From PRO6 sp049646625 (GTDB lineage: Bacteria > Pseudomonadota > Alphaproteobacteria > Rhizobiales > Xanthobacteraceae): DNA of 64,000 nt. This document shows positions 8,458-17,122 of the stretch, one piece after another. A model generated the notes under the pieces. It was not told the DNA's origin. It ran no database searches and saw only the letters and a list, made by a program, of their open reading frames with translations. The position numbers and the translations under genes are program-made. The stretch is taken from assembly GCA_049646625.1 (NCBI GenBank), contig JBARWE010000086.1, positions 3,625 through 67,624 of the forward strand, read 5' to 3'. Position 1 is the first letter of the stretch. Each line of letters opens with the position of its first letter.

Positions 8458-9558
8458 TCACAACGCGGCGCCGACCCACGCGATCATCTCTTGCGCCATC
8501 TGCGCGAACACCCGGTTGAAAGCGGCACTGGCCGCCGGCGGATCGAGCTTGTCGAGCTTCCGCGTCGCCTCGAACAGGCGCGCCGCGACAACCTTGCCAT
8601 CCTTGCCGACGATACGCGCCGACAACCCGATCTCGGCTTGCGCCGCCGCATCCGTTGCGATCCGAAATCGCCGGATATCGACGACAAGCTGGTAGTCGGC
8701 CTCGGACTCATCGGCGGAGCGCAGCGGCGGATGAGCCATGTCGTAGTTTTCAAAGCTCTCGATCAGCCGGGCCTGAACCAGCTTGGGGATGCTGTCCGCC
8801 CACATCGCATCGGCAAACTCCGGGTGCTCGTCGGGCGGAGAGAACAGGAAGCGCTGGGTATCCAGCATCGCCACCACGGTCGGCTCGGGGATCGCCAGCG
8901 TGCCGCCGAGCGGCTTTTTGGTGACAACCGAAAAGTCCTGCACGGCCTGAAGATCGTAGGTCACTTTCCGGGTCGGCGTGCCGCCGCCGGTCATCCGCTC
9001 CAGACTGGACAGGATACCGTCGATCTTTCCCGAATTGCGCGCCAGCGCTTCCGAAAACACCTGCAAGCTGGCGATGGTGGACTTCAACGGATCGGCGTTG
9101 TCGGCCAGCAGCGCATCGACCTTGCGCAGTGCCTCGCGCGCGGCCTGGGTCATGCTCTGCCCGGCATCGGGCGCGGCAACCAGCGTCGTGACCGGTCCGC
9201 CGAGTTGCTGGCCACCCTCAAGGGCGATCACCGGAACACCCGTCAGCCCCTGAAACTCGAGGCCGACCTTGGTGTCGGCCCGCACCGGCGTTGCCGAAGC
9301 CACCGCGATCACCGCATCGACGCGCCGCGGGTGATCAGGCGCCAGCGCCAGATCCGTTACCTCGCCGACGCGGATGCCGTTGAACAGCACCGCCGCGCCG
9401 ACCAGCAGGCCGGGCACCGCGCCGTCGAACTGAACGCGATACGTCGTCCGCGGCCCGATGCCGCCGCTGTTGTGCAGCCAGTACACGAAGCCGAACACCG
9501 CCACGATGGCAGCGAGGACGAAGGCACCGACGACAACAAAGGGAGCACGGGTTTCCAT
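8458..9558 (-). CDS. MlaD-like MCE lipid-transport protein fused to a PqiC-like domain
   Basis: A 366-residue protein with one N-terminal transmembrane helix (about 8-28), an MCE domain (about 38-118, with VPGLLVGAAVLFNGIRVGEV), a helical middle region and a C-terminal domain of the ABC-type transport auxiliary (PqiC/YmbA) family (about 215-360). MCE proteins form hexameric rings that pass phospholipids or other lipids across the periplasm. PqiC is normally a separate outer-membrane lipoprotein, so here both ends of the periplasmic path are in one chain. It lies 3 bases after the ATPase gene in the mlaE-mlaF-mlaD order. Confidence 0.88.
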   Translation of the reverse strand: METRAPFVVVGAFVLAAIVAVFGFVYWLHNSGGIGPRTTYRVQFDGAVPGLLVGAAVLFNGIRVGEVTDLALAPDHPRRVDAVIAVASATPVRADTKVGLEFQGLTGVPVIALEGGQQLGGPVTTLVAAPDAGQSMTQAAREALRKVDALLADNADPLKSTIASLQVFSEALARNSGKIDGILSSLERMTGGGTPTRKVTYDLQAVQDFSVVTKKPLGGTLAIPEPTVVAMLDTQRFLFSPPDEHPEFADAMWADSIPKLVQARLIESFENYDMAHPPLRSADESEADYQLVVDIRRFRIATDAAAQAEIGLSARIVGKDGKVVAARLFEATRKLDKLDPPAASAAFNRVFAQMAQEMIAWVGAAL

Positions 9559-9561
9559 GGC

Positions 9562-10341
9562 TCAACTCGTTTTCTGTTGCAGCATCAACGAGCGCTTGCC
9601 GTGGAAATAGGCGCGCACCCAGGGATGTTCGGATTGCAGCACGTCGCGCATCGGGCCGATCGCGACAATCCTGCCGTCGGCCAGCGCGGCGACACGGTCG
9701 CAAACGATGTTCAGGCTGGCAAGGTCATGCGTCACCATGAACACCGTCAGCCCCAGCGTCTTTTGTAGCGTCTTGATCAGCGTATCGAAGTCGCCGGCGG
9801 CGATGGGATCGAGGCCGGATGTCGGCTCGTCGAGGAAAACGATCGGCGGATCGAGCGCCAGCGCCCGCGCCAGTGCCACGCGCTTGGTCATGCCGCCCGA
9901 CAGTTCGGAGGGAAACTTGTCGCCGTCCTCCGCGCTGAGGCCGACCATCTCCAGCTTGGCCGTCGCAATCTCGTCCAGCAGCCGCTCGGACAGATCGAGG
10001 CTTTCGCGCAGCGGAAACTGGATGTTCTGCCGCGCGGTCAGCGACGAAAACAGCGCGCCGTGCTGGAACAGAATGCCCCACTGCCCGGCGGCAGCCTGCG
10101 TGCCGCTCTCGTGGACGGCGCCGATCCTGGCGCCCATCACCTCGATCGTGCCGGCCCGCCGCGGGATCAGGCCGATGATGGTGCGCATCAGCACCGACTT
10201 GCCGCCGCCCGAGGCGCCGACCAGACCGAGAATCTCGCCGCGACGGACATCCAGCGACAGGCGATCAATGACGACCCGGCGGCCGAAGCCGACAACGAGA
10301 TCGCTGACGCGAATGGCAAACTGGTCGGCGGCAGCATGCAC
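9562..10341 (-). CDS. mlaF: MlaF-like ABC transporter ATPase
   Basis: A 259-residue ATPase that powers an MCE-type lipid transporter in the inner membrane. It has Walker A GASGGGKS (42-49), the signature LSGGMTKR, and Walker B with the following glutamate (IVFLDEPTSGLD). The MlaF/Mkl subgroup is indicated by its position between an MlaE permease gene and an MCE-domain gene and by the overall sequence. It starts 2 bases after the permease stop, so the pair is translationally linked. Confidence 0.9.
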   Translation of the reverse strand: MHAAADQFAIRVSDLVVGFGRRVVIDRLSLDVRRGEILGLVGASGGGKSVLMRTIIGLIPRRAGTIEVMGARIGAVHESGTQAAAGQWGILFQHGALFSSLTARQNIQFPLRESLDLSERLLDEIATAKLEMVGLSAEDGDKFPSELSGGMTKRVALARALALDPPIVFLDEPTSGLDPIAAGDFDTLIKTLQKTLGLTVFMVTHDLASLNIVCDRVAALADGRIVAIGPMRDVLQSEHPWVRAYFHGKRSLMLQQKTS

Positions 10342-10343
10342 GG

Positions 10344-11471
10344 CTACATCCCGATCGAGGCGAAAAATACGGCGAACAGTCCATCCAGCACGATAACGAG
10401 GAAGATCGACTTGACCACTGAGGTGGTCGTCTGCTTGCCCAGCGATTCAGCGCTGCCCTTGACGCGCAACCCCTCGCTACAGGCGACAATGCCGATCACC
10501 AGCGCCATGAACGGCGCCTTGATCATGCCGACCTGGAAATGCGTCACCGAGATCGCCTCGCGCAACCGGGCGATGAAGATGGCCGGGTCCATCCCGCCAT
10601 AGAACCATGCCACCAGTCCGCCGCCGTAGAGCGCCGCCATCGATCCGATGAAGGTCAGTATCGGCAGCGCGCAGATGAGCGCGACGATGCGCGGCAGAAT
10701 GAGCACCGTGACCGGGTCCAGCCCCATCGTCGACAGCGCGTCGATCTCCTCGCGCATCTTCATCGAGCCGAGTTCGGCGGTGTAGGCGCTGCCGGAACGC
10801 CCCGCCACCATGATCGCCACGATCAACACGCCAAGCTCGCGCAGCACCAGAATGCCGACCATATCGACGACGTAGGAATCGGCGCCGAACTTGCGAAAGT
10901 GGAAAATCCCCTGCTGCGCGATGATGGCACCGATCAGGAACGTGATCAGCAGAATGATCGGGATCGCCTGCCAGCCGACACGGTAAAGCTGATAGACGGT
11001 CGAGGTCAGCCGCAACGAGCGCGGTGATCGCAGAATGCCGAGCAGCGCGAAGCACAGCGCGCCGAGCATCTGCAGGAACGAAGCCGCGGCATCGCCCGCG
11101 CCCCAGGCCGAGCGGCCGACCTGCTCGACCCTGACGAGCACAGGGTTGTCGGCCTTGGCAGGCGGCGGATTGTGCCGGTTGACCTTGCGCACCTCCGCGA
11201 TCAGGCCGGCATGGCGATCGGCCACGCCGACGACCTCGACCTCGCCGGACACCTGCCGCGACAGCTTTTCAAGCAGCCAGGCGCCCAGCGTATCGAGTTC
11301 GCGCACCCCCGCCATGTTGATAGTCAGGGAACGCGCCCGCGCAACCTGTGGCCCGACGCTGTTCGAGAGCACCTCCAGATCGGCGGCATTGGCCGCGACC
11401 CAGGAGCCGGACGGCTGCAATTCAAGGGTGCCGGCCTGCGAGGCGGTTGCTAACAGCGGCCTGTGCGACAA
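10344..11471 (-). CDS. mlaE: MlaE-like permease with N-terminal STAS (MlaB-like) domain
   Basis: A 375-residue protein. The first ~100 residues form a STAS domain (VRELDTLGAWLLEKL), corresponding to the separate MlaB subunit of enterobacteria. The rest is the MlaE permease with about five or six membrane helices and the family motif ELGVLIVAIMVAGRSGSAYTAE. It transports lipids together with MlaF and the MCE protein. The start is a TTG at 11471 with GAGG 8 bases upstream; no in-frame ATG exists before the STAS core. It follows the Usp gene by 47 bases. No MlaC-type periplasmic carrier gene is visible. Confidence 0.9.
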   Translation of the reverse strand: MSHRPLLATASQAGTLELQPSGSWVAANAADLEVLSNSVGPQVARARSLTINMAGVRELDTLGAWLLEKLSRQVSGEVEVVGVADRHAGLIAEVRKVNRHNPPPAKADNPVLVRVEQVGRSAWGAGDAAASFLQMLGALCFALLGILRSPRSLRLTSTVYQLYRVGWQAIPIILLITFLIGAIIAQQGIFHFRKFGADSYVVDMVGILVLRELGVLIVAIMVAGRSGSAYTAELGSMKMREEIDALSTMGLDPVTVLILPRIVALICALPILTFIGSMAALYGGGLVAWFYGGMDPAIFIARLREAISVTHFQVGMIKAPFMALVIGIVACSEGLRVKGSAESLGKQTTTSVVKSIFLVIVLDGLFAVFFASIGM

Positions 11472-11518
11472 ATGCCGATCCTCACATGCCCATCGTCTGC
11501 AACGGCGCGGGTCCGATC

Positions 11519-12349
11519 TCAGTGCGACATGAAGACCGGTACGGTCATCGTCGCCAGGATTTCCCGCGTCGTGCCGCCCAGAACGAATTCGCGGAAACGC
11601 GAGTGACCGTATCCTCCCATCACGATCATGTCGACCGAGCGGTCGGCTGCATGCGAAAGAATGGCGTTGCCGACATCGATGTCCGCCACCGGAAGCGTTT
11701 CGACCTCGACATTGACACCGTGGCGGGCGAGATGGCGGGCCAGATCCACCCCTTGAACCTCATGTTCGTACCGGGTTTTGTCATTTTCAAGAATGAACAG
11801 CTCGACGACGCCGGCTTTCTTCAAAAGCGGCAGTGCATCGTTGATGGCGCGCGCCGCCGTGCGGCCGCCATCCCAACAGCACGTCACGCGATCGAGCTTC
11901 ACGCCGCCTTTCTGGATATATGGCACCGCGATCATCGGGCGACCGGACTCGAACAGCGCGCTCTCAAGCAGGAGGTCGTTGAGGCCGCCGCCGGGGTCGG
12001 ACTGCATGATGATGCTGAGATCGAAGCGCCGCCCTATGAACGCGAACGCCCCGGGGGCCGTCTCCTCGCCATGCAGGATCAGGCGGGATTCAGTCGAAAT
12101 GCCGCTGCGCCGCGCCGCCTCCTCGAAGCGATCCACCGCGCCCCGCGCCGCCGCCTCGTCCTTGATCAGGATATCGGCCAGCACATCGGTCGGGAAAGCC
12201 GGAAATGCAAAGGACGGGAGACTGGCATAGTAACCGAACGAGACGCCCGCCAGATGAGCCTCGAACAGTTCGGCAATCGATATCGCATAATCGCGAACCA
12301 CGTCGCGCGCCGGATCGTGCTCAAGATGCAAGACAATATCCTTAATCAT
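11519..12349 (-). CDS. Tandem-domain universal stress protein
   Basis: A 276-residue protein with two UspA domains (about 1-140 and 148-276). The second keeps the ATP-binding pattern MGGYGHSRFREFVLGGTTREI near the C-terminus; the first is degenerate. Tandem Usps respond to oxygen limitation, starvation or membrane-energy stress. I prefer the ATG at 12349 (GGGAGA six bases upstream) over the in-frame TTG at 12355. An FNR/FixK-type box at 12407-12420 lies 64 bases upstream. The gene heads a probable operon with mlaE, mlaF, mlaD-like and the alcohol dehydrogenase gene. Confidence 0.92.
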   Translation of the reverse strand: MIKDIVLHLEHDPARDVVRDYAISIAELFEAHLAGVSFGYYASLPSFAFPAFPTDVLADILIKDEAAARGAVDRFEEAARRSGISTESRLILHGEETAPGAFAFIGRRFDLSIIMQSDPGGGLNDLLLESALFESGRPMIAVPYIQKGGVKLDRVTCCWDGGRTAARAINDALPLLKKAGVVELFILENDKTRYEHEVQGVDLARHLARHGVNVEVETLPVADIDVGNAILSHAADRSVDMIVMGGYGHSRFREFVLGGTTREILATMTVPVFMSH

Positions 12350-12406
12350 GACCAATCTCCCAATTCAGGACCAGGACGTGTTTGCAACGGTATCGGGTAC
12401 GGACTA

Positions 12407-12420
12407 TTGACCCATATCAA
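12407..12420 (-). promoter_or_regulatory. FNR/FixK-type box upstream of the Usp operon
   Basis: TTGAC-CCAT-ATCAA matches the FNR/FixK consensus in nine of ten defined positions. The centre is 64 bases from the Usp start. If the box sits at -41.5, as at class II FNR promoters, the leader would be about 23 bases. Confidence 0.75.
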
Positions 12421-12477
12421 GGCGACTTCCGGCACTGCGCCGTGCCAGCCGGCACGGCTCGCTTGGAAGCCTGGCAA

Positions 12478-12876
12478 CTAAGCCACGCGCTCCACGGCGA
12501 CAATCATAAAAGTATAATCGCGTTCGCTCTCGCTGTCGCGAAGGGTCAGGTATTCGCCCGGCGCAAACACATGGGTGCCGAAGCGATAGCCGGCCTCGTC
12601 GTCATCGTCGCGGCTTTCGTCATAATCGAAGATCCAGCGCGCGCCCTGGCTGCCACCCGGCTTGTGGACCAGGTGGCCGCGTTGGTCGGGTTCACCCTGC
12701 CAGAACCGCCGAACCCAGCATTCATCCCGATGCTCCTTCCACAGATCGACATCGATATGGCCGTCGTCATCGAGCGGCGCGACGAACTCATAGCCGTGGC
12801 GTGGCGACCCAGCCGGAAACTCCTTCGAGCGCGCGAGATTGAGGCGGATAAGCTTGAATGCCTGCGGTAAGGTCAT
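12478..12876 (-). CDS. Conserved hypothetical protein (132 aa), acidic
   Basis: I do not recognise the family. The protein is soluble, has no signal or membrane segment, and is rich in Asp/Glu in the middle (DYDESRDDDDEAGYRFGTHVF). The C-terminal part (GEYLTLRDSESERDYTFMIVAVE) looks like a beta-rich domain. The start at 12876 is chosen because GGGAGACC lies just upstream; longer in-frame extensions would run over the FNR-type box at 12922-12935. It is divergent from the APH/AAA gene and lies between that gene and the Usp operon, so it is probably a low-oxygen-induced accessory protein. The function is unknown. Confidence 0.7.
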   Translation of the reverse strand: MTLPQAFKLIRLNLARSKEFPAGSPRHGYEFVAPLDDDGHIDVDLWKEHRDECWVRRFWQGEPDQRGHLVHKPGGSQGARWIFDYDESRDDDDEAGYRFGTHVFAPGEYLTLRDSESERDYTFMIVAVERVA

Positions 12877-12921
12877 GGCTGGTCTCCCTTTTCCCCAATA
12901 ATGCATCCGGGCCGGATAGTG

Positions 12922-12935
12922 TTGACCTCGATCAA
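12922..12935. promoter_or_regulatory. FNR/FixK-type box in the divergent promoter region
   Basis: TTGAC-CTCG-ATCAA lies between divergent genes. The centre is 52 bases from the left start (12876) and 60 bases from the right start (12989), so one box could serve either or both. CATTAT on the minus strand (12903-12898) is a possible -10 for the leftward gene. Confidence 0.75.
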
Positions 12936-12988
12936 TGGGGCCTTGCCGCCATCGCCCGATCGTACCGAAAGAAACAATGGGTGGGTGC

Positions 12989-14593
12989 ATGGATACATTG
13001 CAAGACGAGGTGCTGGAATTTCTTGGCGATCCGGCAACCTACGGAATTTCGCGAGTCGTCCGGTTCGATACGCATGCGGCCGCCGTCTTTCTTGCCGACG
13101 GTCTGGCACTGAAGGTGAAGCGCCCCGTGCGGTTTCCGTTCCTGGATTATTCGACATTGGCCAAACGCAAGGCCGCCTGTCTGGCCGAGCTTGACGTCAA
13201 CCGGCGCTTCGCACCGGAGCTTTACCGCAGGGTCGTGGCAATCACGCGCGAGGACGATGGCCGTCTTGCCATCGGCGGCGACGGCGAGCCGATCGAATGG
13301 GCCGTCGAAATGGCACGTTTCGACGAAAACCAGACACTCGACCATGTCGCCGCGCGGGGCGAGTTCAGCGATCAACTGGCCGGCCGGCTTGCGCGCACCA
13401 TCGCCGCCCTGCACCAGGCCGCCGAGCCGGCGCCGGCCGCACCGTGGATTGCGGCCGTTGCAAGCTACGTCGATCAAAACAGCGCCGCGCTGCGCGAATA
13501 TCCTTCGCTGTTCGCCGGCCCGCGGGTCGACAAACTCGACCGCCGCGCCCGCGCCGCATTGCAGCGGTTCCGGCCGCTTCTCGTCAAGCGCGGAGAGCTT
13601 GGCCGGATCCGCCGCGGCCACGGCGATCTGCACCTTGGCAACATCGTGCTGCTCGACCAGCGCCCGGTGGCGTTCGATGCCATCGAGTTCGACCCCGTCG
13701 TCGCCTCGGGCGATGTCCTGTACGATCTCGCCTTCCCGCTGATGGACCTGATCGAGCGCAATCTTTGCGGGCCGGCCAATCTGGTGATGAACGGCTACCT
13801 CCAGGCGTCGCAGCGCGAGGATGACGACGATGGCCTGGCGGCGCTGCCGTTCTTCATGTCGCTCCGCGCCGCGATCCGGGCCAAGGTCACGGCCGCACGC
13901 CTTGCCGCGGCCTCGGACAATGAACGGCCCGCCATTGCCCGCGCCGCATCGCGCTACTTCGCGCTTGCCCTCGATCTGCTGGCGCCGGCAATGCCGGCCA
14001 TCGTCTGCACCGGCGGCCTGTCGGGAACCGGAAAATCGGTCCTCGCCCGCGCGCTGGCACCGCGCTTCCCGCCCTGCCCCGGCGCGGTGATGCTGCGCTC
14101 CGATGTCGAGCGCAAAACCCTGTACGGCGTCGACGAAACCGACCGGCTGCCGCCGGACGCCTACCGGCCGGAGGTGTCGGCGCAAATCTATGCCCGCCTG
14201 ACCGGCAGGGCGGCGCGTATCGCTCGCGCGGGATATTCGGTGGTGGTCGATGCGGTGTTCGCCAGCCCCTCCGAGCGCGCCGCCATCGAAGCCGTGGCCC
14301 GCGACGCGGGCGTTGGGTTCTGCGGCCTGTTTCTGGCAGCCGATCTCGATACCCGCCTGCGGCGTGTCGGGGGCCGCGAGGCGGACGCATCCGACGCCGA
14401 CGCAGCCGTCGTGCATCGGCAGGAGAGCTACGACGTCGGCCGGATGACCTGGCCGGTGATCGACGCCGGCGGAACGCCTGTCCAGACCCTTGAAGCCGCC
14501 TGCCGGCGCCTCGACGAACACGGAATCCTCGCCGGTTCCACCGTGCGGGGCGACGCCTGCATCCGCCCGCGCAAGCCGCCGCTGCGCCGATGA
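12989..14593 (+). CDS. Bifunctional aminoglycoside-phosphotransferase-like / P-loop kinase-like protein
   Basis: A 534-residue fusion. The N-terminal half is an APH-type kinase domain with catalytic HGDLHLGNI and a following DAIEFDP metal-binding segment. The C-terminal third is a P-loop domain with Walker A GLSGTGKS, resembling zeta-toxin/gluconate-kinase-like small-molecule kinases. Proteins with this pairing are common beside universal stress genes in proteobacteria, but their substrate is not known; there is no reason to assume antibiotic resistance. ATG 12989 has a GGTGGG ribosome site; ATG 12977 is an alternative start. An FNR/FixK-type box lies 60 bases upstream. Confidence 0.82.
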   Translation: MDTLQDEVLEFLGDPATYGISRVVRFDTHAAAVFLADGLALKVKRPVRFPFLDYSTLAKRKAACLAELDVNRRFAPELYRRVVAITREDDGRLAIGGDGEPIEWAVEMARFDENQTLDHVAARGEFSDQLAGRLARTIAALHQAAEPAPAAPWIAAVASYVDQNSAALREYPSLFAGPRVDKLDRRARAALQRFRPLLVKRGELGRIRRGHGDLHLGNIVLLDQRPVAFDAIEFDPVVASGDVLYDLAFPLMDLIERNLCGPANLVMNGYLQASQREDDDDGLAALPFFMSLRAAIRAKVTAARLAAASDNERPAIARAASRYFALALDLLAPAMPAIVCTGGLSGTGKSVLARALAPRFPPCPGAVMLRSDVERKTLYGVDETDRLPPDAYRPEVSAQIYARLTGRAARIARAGYSVVVDAVFASPSERAAIEAVARDAGVGFCGLFLAADLDTRLRRVGGREADASDADAAVVHRQESYDVGRMTWPVIDAGGTPVQTLEAACRRLDEHGILAGSTVRGDACIRPRKPPLRR

Positions 14594-14632
14594 GACGCAC
14601 TTTCGCCGCGAGACTTATCTATCGTGAGCAGG

Positions 14633-14646
14633 TTGATCCCGATCAA
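14633..14646 (+). promoter_or_regulatory. Perfect FNR/FixK box upstream of the PHA synthase gene
   Basis: TTGAT-CCCG-ATCAA is a full match to the FNR/FixK consensus. The centre is 68 bases before the ATG at 14708. TATCTG at 14668-14673 is a plausible -10 at class II spacing. Confidence 0.8.
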
Positions 14647-14707
14647 AGTCCGACACGCCCGAACCGGTATCTGTAAATCCGATCTGTTCCGGCCTCGAAG
14701 GATCGCC

Positions 14708-16615
14708 ATGATGACCCAGCGCGACCCGATCTCGCAAGCACCCGATTCCACCGCCAAGGGCGATACCGAGCGCCACGCGAGCGTCGCACCAACTGCCCCG
14801 GTCCTGTTGCTCGCCGACTACCGCACCTCTTCCGGGGGCGACCAACGCTCCGGCCAGACAGACAGCCAGCCCGCTCCCGGCTGCGACACGACGACAGCAC
14901 TGCCCGACATCATGGATCGCTCGATGCACGCGGCCATCGCGCGCTTCACGCTGGGCCTGTCGCCGGCCTCGCTGATCGAGGCCTACCTGGATTGGGCGAC
15001 CCAGCTCGCTTTTTCACCCGGCAAGCAGCTGCAGCTCATCGACAAGGCGATCCATAAAAGCCTGCGCTTCGCCGGCTATGCGGCGCGCTGCGCGACGCCG
15101 AACGCGACGCCTGCCTGCTGCATCGAGCCGCTGCCGCAGGACAAACGCTTTTCCGACGACGCCTGGCAGCGCTGGCCTTATAATTTCATCTATCAGTCGT
15201 TCCTGCTTCAGCAGCAGTGGTGGCACAACGCGACGACCGGCTTACGCGGCGTTGCGCGGCAACATGAGGACATGGTGGAGTTTGCCTCGCGCCAGATCCT
15301 CGACATGGTGTCGCCATCGAATTTCCCGCTGACCAACCCGGAAATCCTCCAGCGCACGCTCGAACGCGGGGGCATGAACTTTGTCGATGGCCTGCGAAAC
15401 CTCGTCGAGGACTGGGAGCACGCCGTCAGCGGCAAGAAACCGGCCGGCAGCGAGCGGTTCGCCGTCGGCAAGGATGTCGCCGTCACGCCCGGCAAGGTCG
15501 TCTACCGCAACCGGCTGATCGAACTGATCCAGTACGAGCCGACCACCGATACGGTCCATCCCGAACCGGTACTGATCGTTCCCGCCTGGATCATGAAATA
15601 TTACATCCTCGACCTGTCGCCGCATAACTCGCTGGTGAAGTACCTCGTCGATCGCGGCTTCACCGTGTTCATGGTCTCGTGGAAGAATCCCGGCCCCGAG
15701 GATCGCGATCTCGGAATGGACGACTATCGCAGCCTCGGCGTGATGGCCGCGCTGGATGCGATCGGCAACCTCGCTCCGGCGCGGAAGGTTCACGCCGTCG
15801 GCTATTGCCTCGGCGGCACGCTACTGTCGATTGCCGCGGCCGCGATGGCGCGCGACGGCGACGAGCGGCTGCAATCGATGACGCTGCTGGCCGCCCAGAC
15901 CGACTTCACCGAGGCCGGAGAGTTGAAGCTGTTCATCAACGAAAGCCAGATCGCTTTCCTTGAAGACATGATGTGGCAGCAAGGCTTTCTCGACAGCCGG
16001 CAGATGGCCGGGGCGTTCCAGATGCTTCGTTCGAACGACCTCGTCTGGTCGCGCATCGTCAAGGAATATCTGATGGGCGAACGGCAGCCGATGATCGACC
16101 TGATGGCATGGAACGCCGATGCGACGCGAATGCCCTATCGCATGCATTCGGAGTACCTGCGGCAGTTGTTCCTCGACAACGATCTTGCGGAGGGCCGTTT
16201 CCGAATCGGCGGCCGGCCGATCGCGCTGAACGATATCCGCCTGCCGATTTTCGCGGTCGGCACGCTGAAGGATCATGTCGCCCCGTGGCGCTCGACCTAC
16301 AAGATCCACCTGTTGACCGACTGCGAAATCACCTACGCTTTGACGACCGGCGGCCACAATGCGGGCATCGTCTCCGAGCCTGGCCGCAAGGGGCGCCATT
16401 TCCAGGTCGCCACCCGGCAGGCGAACGAGCGCTACGCCGACACCGAGGCATTTCTCGCGACCGCCACGCGCAAGGATGGCTCATGGTGGCCGGAATGGGC
16501 CGCCTGGCTCGACGCGCGGTCAGGTCCGCGCATTGCGGCCCGTCCCGTCGCGACTGCCGCGAACGATGGCAAACCACTTGATGATGCGCCCGGAGCTTAT
16601 GTGCTGCAGGACTGA
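14708..16615 (+). CDS. phaC: Poly(3-hydroxyalkanoate) synthase
   Basis: A 635-residue PhaC that polymerises 3-hydroxyacyl-CoA into storage polyester on granules. The catalytic triad is visible: C367 in the lipase-like box GYCLGG, D522 (LKDHVAP) and H550 (GGHNAGI). The N-terminal PhaC_N region (about 90-260) and the length indicate the class I type. The ATG at 14708 is preceded by GAAGGA; a frame open further upstream would run through the FNR-type box. The next genes downstream are a phasin and a second PhaC-like hydrolase, making a PHA cluster, but phaA and phaB are not in the window. Low-oxygen control is inferred from the box. Confidence 0.93.
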   Translation: MMTQRDPISQAPDSTAKGDTERHASVAPTAPVLLLADYRTSSGGDQRSGQTDSQPAPGCDTTTALPDIMDRSMHAAIARFTLGLSPASLIEAYLDWATQLAFSPGKQLQLIDKAIHKSLRFAGYAARCATPNATPACCIEPLPQDKRFSDDAWQRWPYNFIYQSFLLQQQWWHNATTGLRGVARQHEDMVEFASRQILDMVSPSNFPLTNPEILQRTLERGGMNFVDGLRNLVEDWEHAVSGKKPAGSERFAVGKDVAVTPGKVVYRNRLIELIQYEPTTDTVHPEPVLIVPAWIMKYYILDLSPHNSLVKYLVDRGFTVFMVSWKNPGPEDRDLGMDDYRSLGVMAALDAIGNLAPARKVHAVGYCLGGTLLSIAAAAMARDGDERLQSMTLLAAQTDFTEAGELKLFINESQIAFLEDMMWQQGFLDSRQMAGAFQMLRSNDLVWSRIVKEYLMGERQPMIDLMAWNADATRMPYRMHSEYLRQLFLDNDLAEGRFRIGGRPIALNDIRLPIFAVGTLKDHVAPWRSTYKIHLLTDCEITYALTTGGHNAGIVSEPGRKGRHFQVATRQANERYADTEAFLATATRKDGSWWPEWAAWLDARSGPRIAARPVATAANDGKPLDDAPGAYVLQD

Positions 16616-16628
16616 TGCGACCGCATGA

Positions 16629-16642
16629 TTGACAAGGATCAA
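16629..16642 (+). promoter_or_regulatory. FNR/FixK-type box upstream of the phasin gene
   Basis: TTGAC-AAGG-ATCAA matches the consensus in nine of ten positions. The centre is 75 bases before the phasin start. ATGTTTAAC follows at 16661-16669, at the same distance from the box centre as in the cytochrome c promoter. Confidence 0.75.
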
Positions 16643-16710
16643 CCGACCCGGCTGCCCGTTATGTTTAACTGACCTCCGATATCACCCCGCAGACCGTCAG
16701 GAGAGCATGC

Positions 16711-17079
16711 ATGGCCCAGGATTCACCGCCCGGCAATCCTCCGAACCCGCAGGATGCGCAGGAACAGTTCGCTGAAACGGCCAAACAGCAGTTGGAAGCT
16801 CTGGCCGAAACGCAGAAGTATTTTTGGGACGTCGCCGGAAAGATCAGCCAGGTCTGGCTCGATCAGGCACAATCCGAGACCGCGTTGATTTCGGAGATGT
16901 TCGGCCGGCTTGCCGCGGCCCGCTCGGCGCCCGATGCGGCGGCGGTGTATAAGGAGTTCGCCGACCGCCAGCTTCAGATCATCACCGACAGCAACCGCCG
17001 CCTGCTCAAGGACAGCGAGGATTTGCTGAAGGCCAACACACGGCTGTTCTCGATCAAGAGCGGCGGCTTCAGCAGTTAG
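16711..17079 (+). CDS. Phasin family protein
   Basis: A 122-residue, mostly helical, Gln/Ala-rich protein with a Pro/Asn-rich disordered start. Residues about 18-110 look like the amphipathic coiled-coil body of phasins (QEQFAETAKQQLEALAETQKYFWDVAGKISQVW). Phasins coat PHA granules and control their number and size. A clear ribosome site (CAGGAGAG) precedes the ATG. It lies between phaC and a PhaC-like hydrolase gene and has its own FNR/FixK-type box, so granule coating may be induced separately from synthesis. Confidence 0.82.
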   Translation: MAQDSPPGNPPNPQDAQEQFAETAKQQLEALAETQKYFWDVAGKISQVWLDQAQSETALISEMFGRLAAARSAPDAAAVYKEFADRQLQIITDSNRRLLKDSEDLLKANTRLFSIKSGGFSS

Positions 17080-17122
17080 CATTTGGCGCGGCCGGCGCTT
17101 GCTCCGGCCCGCGAGGTTCCCG

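Noticed and set aside
12989..14593. Aminoglycoside resistance gene
   Set aside because: Only the kinase fold is shared; the fusion with a P-loop domain and the hypoxic-island setting argue for a housekeeping or stress role.
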